From Thalassospira sp. ER-Se-21-Dark (GTDB lineage Bacteria > Pseudomonadota > Alphaproteobacteria > Rhodospirillales > Thalassospiraceae): a stretch of DNA of 64,000 nucleotides. Below the pieces are notes generated by a model. The model made no database searches, was not told the DNA's origin, and saw nothing but the letters and a program-made list of their open reading frames with translations. The stretch lies in the NCBI RefSeq assembly GCF_017922435.1, contig NZ_VDEZ01000002.1, forward strand, positions 682,001-746,000, given 5' to 3'. The translations under genes were made by a program, and so were the position numbers. Shown piece by piece: positions 63,059-64,000 of this stretch (position 1 is its first letter; every line of letters begins with the position of its first letter).

Positions 63059-64000
63059 TTAGTTGTTTTCGCCTGTCTGAGACGCGATTTCTTCAGCCGT
63101 GAAGCCAATGTTACAGGCTTCGAAATTGTTACCCGCAAAGAAGCTGCCCGGCAGTTTCGGGAACATCTCGACACCTTCCTTGAACGGGGAATAGGAAATC
63201 GAGGTCGGAAGCGCGATTTCTGACGGAACGACTTCACCCTTCAAGGCTGCGATGGCGGTTTTGATGGTCACAGATGACTGTGCCGGCCCCGTTCCACCCG
63301 ACTGGCAGCTCAGCTCTGCGCTGTTGCAAAGCTGACGAAATGCGTTCTCGGTTTCACCAGAAATCGGGGCCTTGAACACGCCAGCATCGAGCATTGCGGT
63401 GGCAACACCTTGTGAGCCGCCCTGAACATAAATACCGTCAAACACACCGCCGGCAGCAATGGCATCCGCAGTTACTTTTTGGCCGTCACCAGGCGCCCAG
63501 TTGCCGACAACATCGACGACTTCGATATCACGCCCGGATTCCTTGATTACCTCATGGAAACCTTCATTACGTGCGATGTCGACGGGTTGGCCAGCCGGAC
63601 CGCGGACATGCAGGAACTTGGCCGAACCATCACCGCTTTGTTCCAAAAGGAACTTACCGGCCGACATTCCAAGTCCTTTTTGATCAACGTTGATCGCGAT
63701 CTGGTTGGGATCATCAATCACGTTGTCAAACGACAGAACGACGACATTGGCTTCGTTGGCTTTACGCACCACCGATCCGAATGCGCGCGTGTTGTTGGCG
63801 TTAATGATAATGGCGTCAAAGCCCTGATCGATAAAGTTGTTGGCCGCAGCAATCTGTGCGGCGATGTCCTCACCAACCGACACAACCTTGAATTCTTCGA
63901 TCTCGGCCGCGACTTCCGGCTGTGCGGCATAGGCCTTTGCGACTGCAATCATCTGAACGCGCCAGTCATTGGCGATAAAGCCGTTTACAAGCGCAATCTT
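63059..64000 (-). CDS. Sugar ABC transporter periplasmic binding protein (5' end outside window)
   Basis: RbsB/YtfQ-type receptor; 313 residues are visible and the N-terminus with the signal peptide lies beyond position 64000, so the gene is cut by the window edge. The visible part starts KIALVNGFIANDWRVQMI and has NNFIDQGFDAIIINANNTR and VVVLSFDNVIDDPNQIAINV, typical of type I binding proteins. A cysteine-containing stretch (LCNSAELSC) is less usual. It is the first gene of the binding protein, ATPase, permease, permease, lactonase operon. The ligand is probably a mono- or disaccharide, identity unknown. Confidence 0.87.
   Translation of the reverse strand, partial: KIALVNGFIANDWRVQMIAVAKAYAAQPEVAAEIEEFKVVSVGEDIAAQIAAANNFIDQGFDAIIINANNTRAFGSVVRKANEANVVVLSFDNVIDDPNQIAINVDQKGLGMSAGKFLLEQSGDGSAKFLHVRGPAGQPVDIARNEGFHEVIKESGRDIEVVDVVGNWAPGDGQKVTADAIAAGGVFDGIYVQGGSQGVATAMLDAGVFKAPISGETENAFRQLCNSAELSCQSGGTGPAQSSVTIKTAIAALKGEVVPSEIALPTSISYSPFKEGVEMFPKLPGSFFAGNNFEACNIGFTAEEIASQTGENN

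Overview
The window is one contiguous stretch of a proteobacterial chromosome. Gene content and sequence style point to an alphaproteobacterium of the Rhodospirillales, most like the marine genus Thalassospira. The reasons are the sdhE-mfd/recG neighbourhood, an alphaproteobacterial-type RpoH, a tmk-holB-metG-tatD-MBL run, TAXI-type TRAP transport and mid-range GC. The genus is an inference from style, not a database match. I see no insertion sequence, prophage, CRISPR array or rRNA operon. There is one tRNA gene, tRNA-Ser(UGA) at 32673-32762 on the minus strand.

Layout. 1-2053 (minus): the 5' part of a class II fructose-bisphosphate aldolase, and nagA. 2628-6886 (plus): a ugpBAEC glycerol-3-phosphate ABC importer, with a GlpR-like operator far upstream. 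7031-9216: free-methionine sulfoxide reductase, ssb, a NUDIX hydrolase and YchJ. 9217-10667: rpoH with a long structured leader. 10758-18698: a NUDIX enzyme, a small acidic protein, a DUF502 membrane protein, recG, sdhE and mfd. 18757-21566 (minus): a DsbA/FrnE-like protein with deoB and deoC. 21748-26219 (minus): a basic amino acid ABC importer (aotPJQM-like) with an AstE/AotO-family gene. 26571-32137: a chemoreceptor divergent from a TAXI-TRAP transporter. 32225-35895: YjdM, tRNA-Ser, a DUF218 protein, MltB and RlpA. 36039-42219 (plus): D,D-carboxypeptidase, tmk, holB, metG, tatD and an MBL hydrolase.

42326-58336 is the accessory highlight. It is a tightly packed plus-strand operon of 17 genes, with a divergent 4'-phosphopantetheinyl transferase, and it matches aryl polyene (APE) / xanthomonadin-like pigment clusters. 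The parts are a KS and a cysteine-less chain-length-factor-like partner, a second KS, a ketoreductase, two dehydratases, two ACPs, an AMP ligase, a thioesterase, an acyltransferase, a glycosyltransferase-acyltransferase fusion, and LolA/MMPL/DUF3261 export parts. A flavoenzyme carrying a halogenase-type WxWxIP motif is also present. Two traits stand out: the AMP ligase and one dehydratase are fused in one chain, and no aromatic ammonia-lyase or methyltransferase is present. The starter acid must therefore come from elsewhere.

58375-64000 (minus): an aldose-type ABC importer (binding protein cut by the window edge, ATPase, two permeases) followed by an SMP-30/gluconolactonase-type gene, suggesting sugar uptake coupled to lactone hydrolysis.
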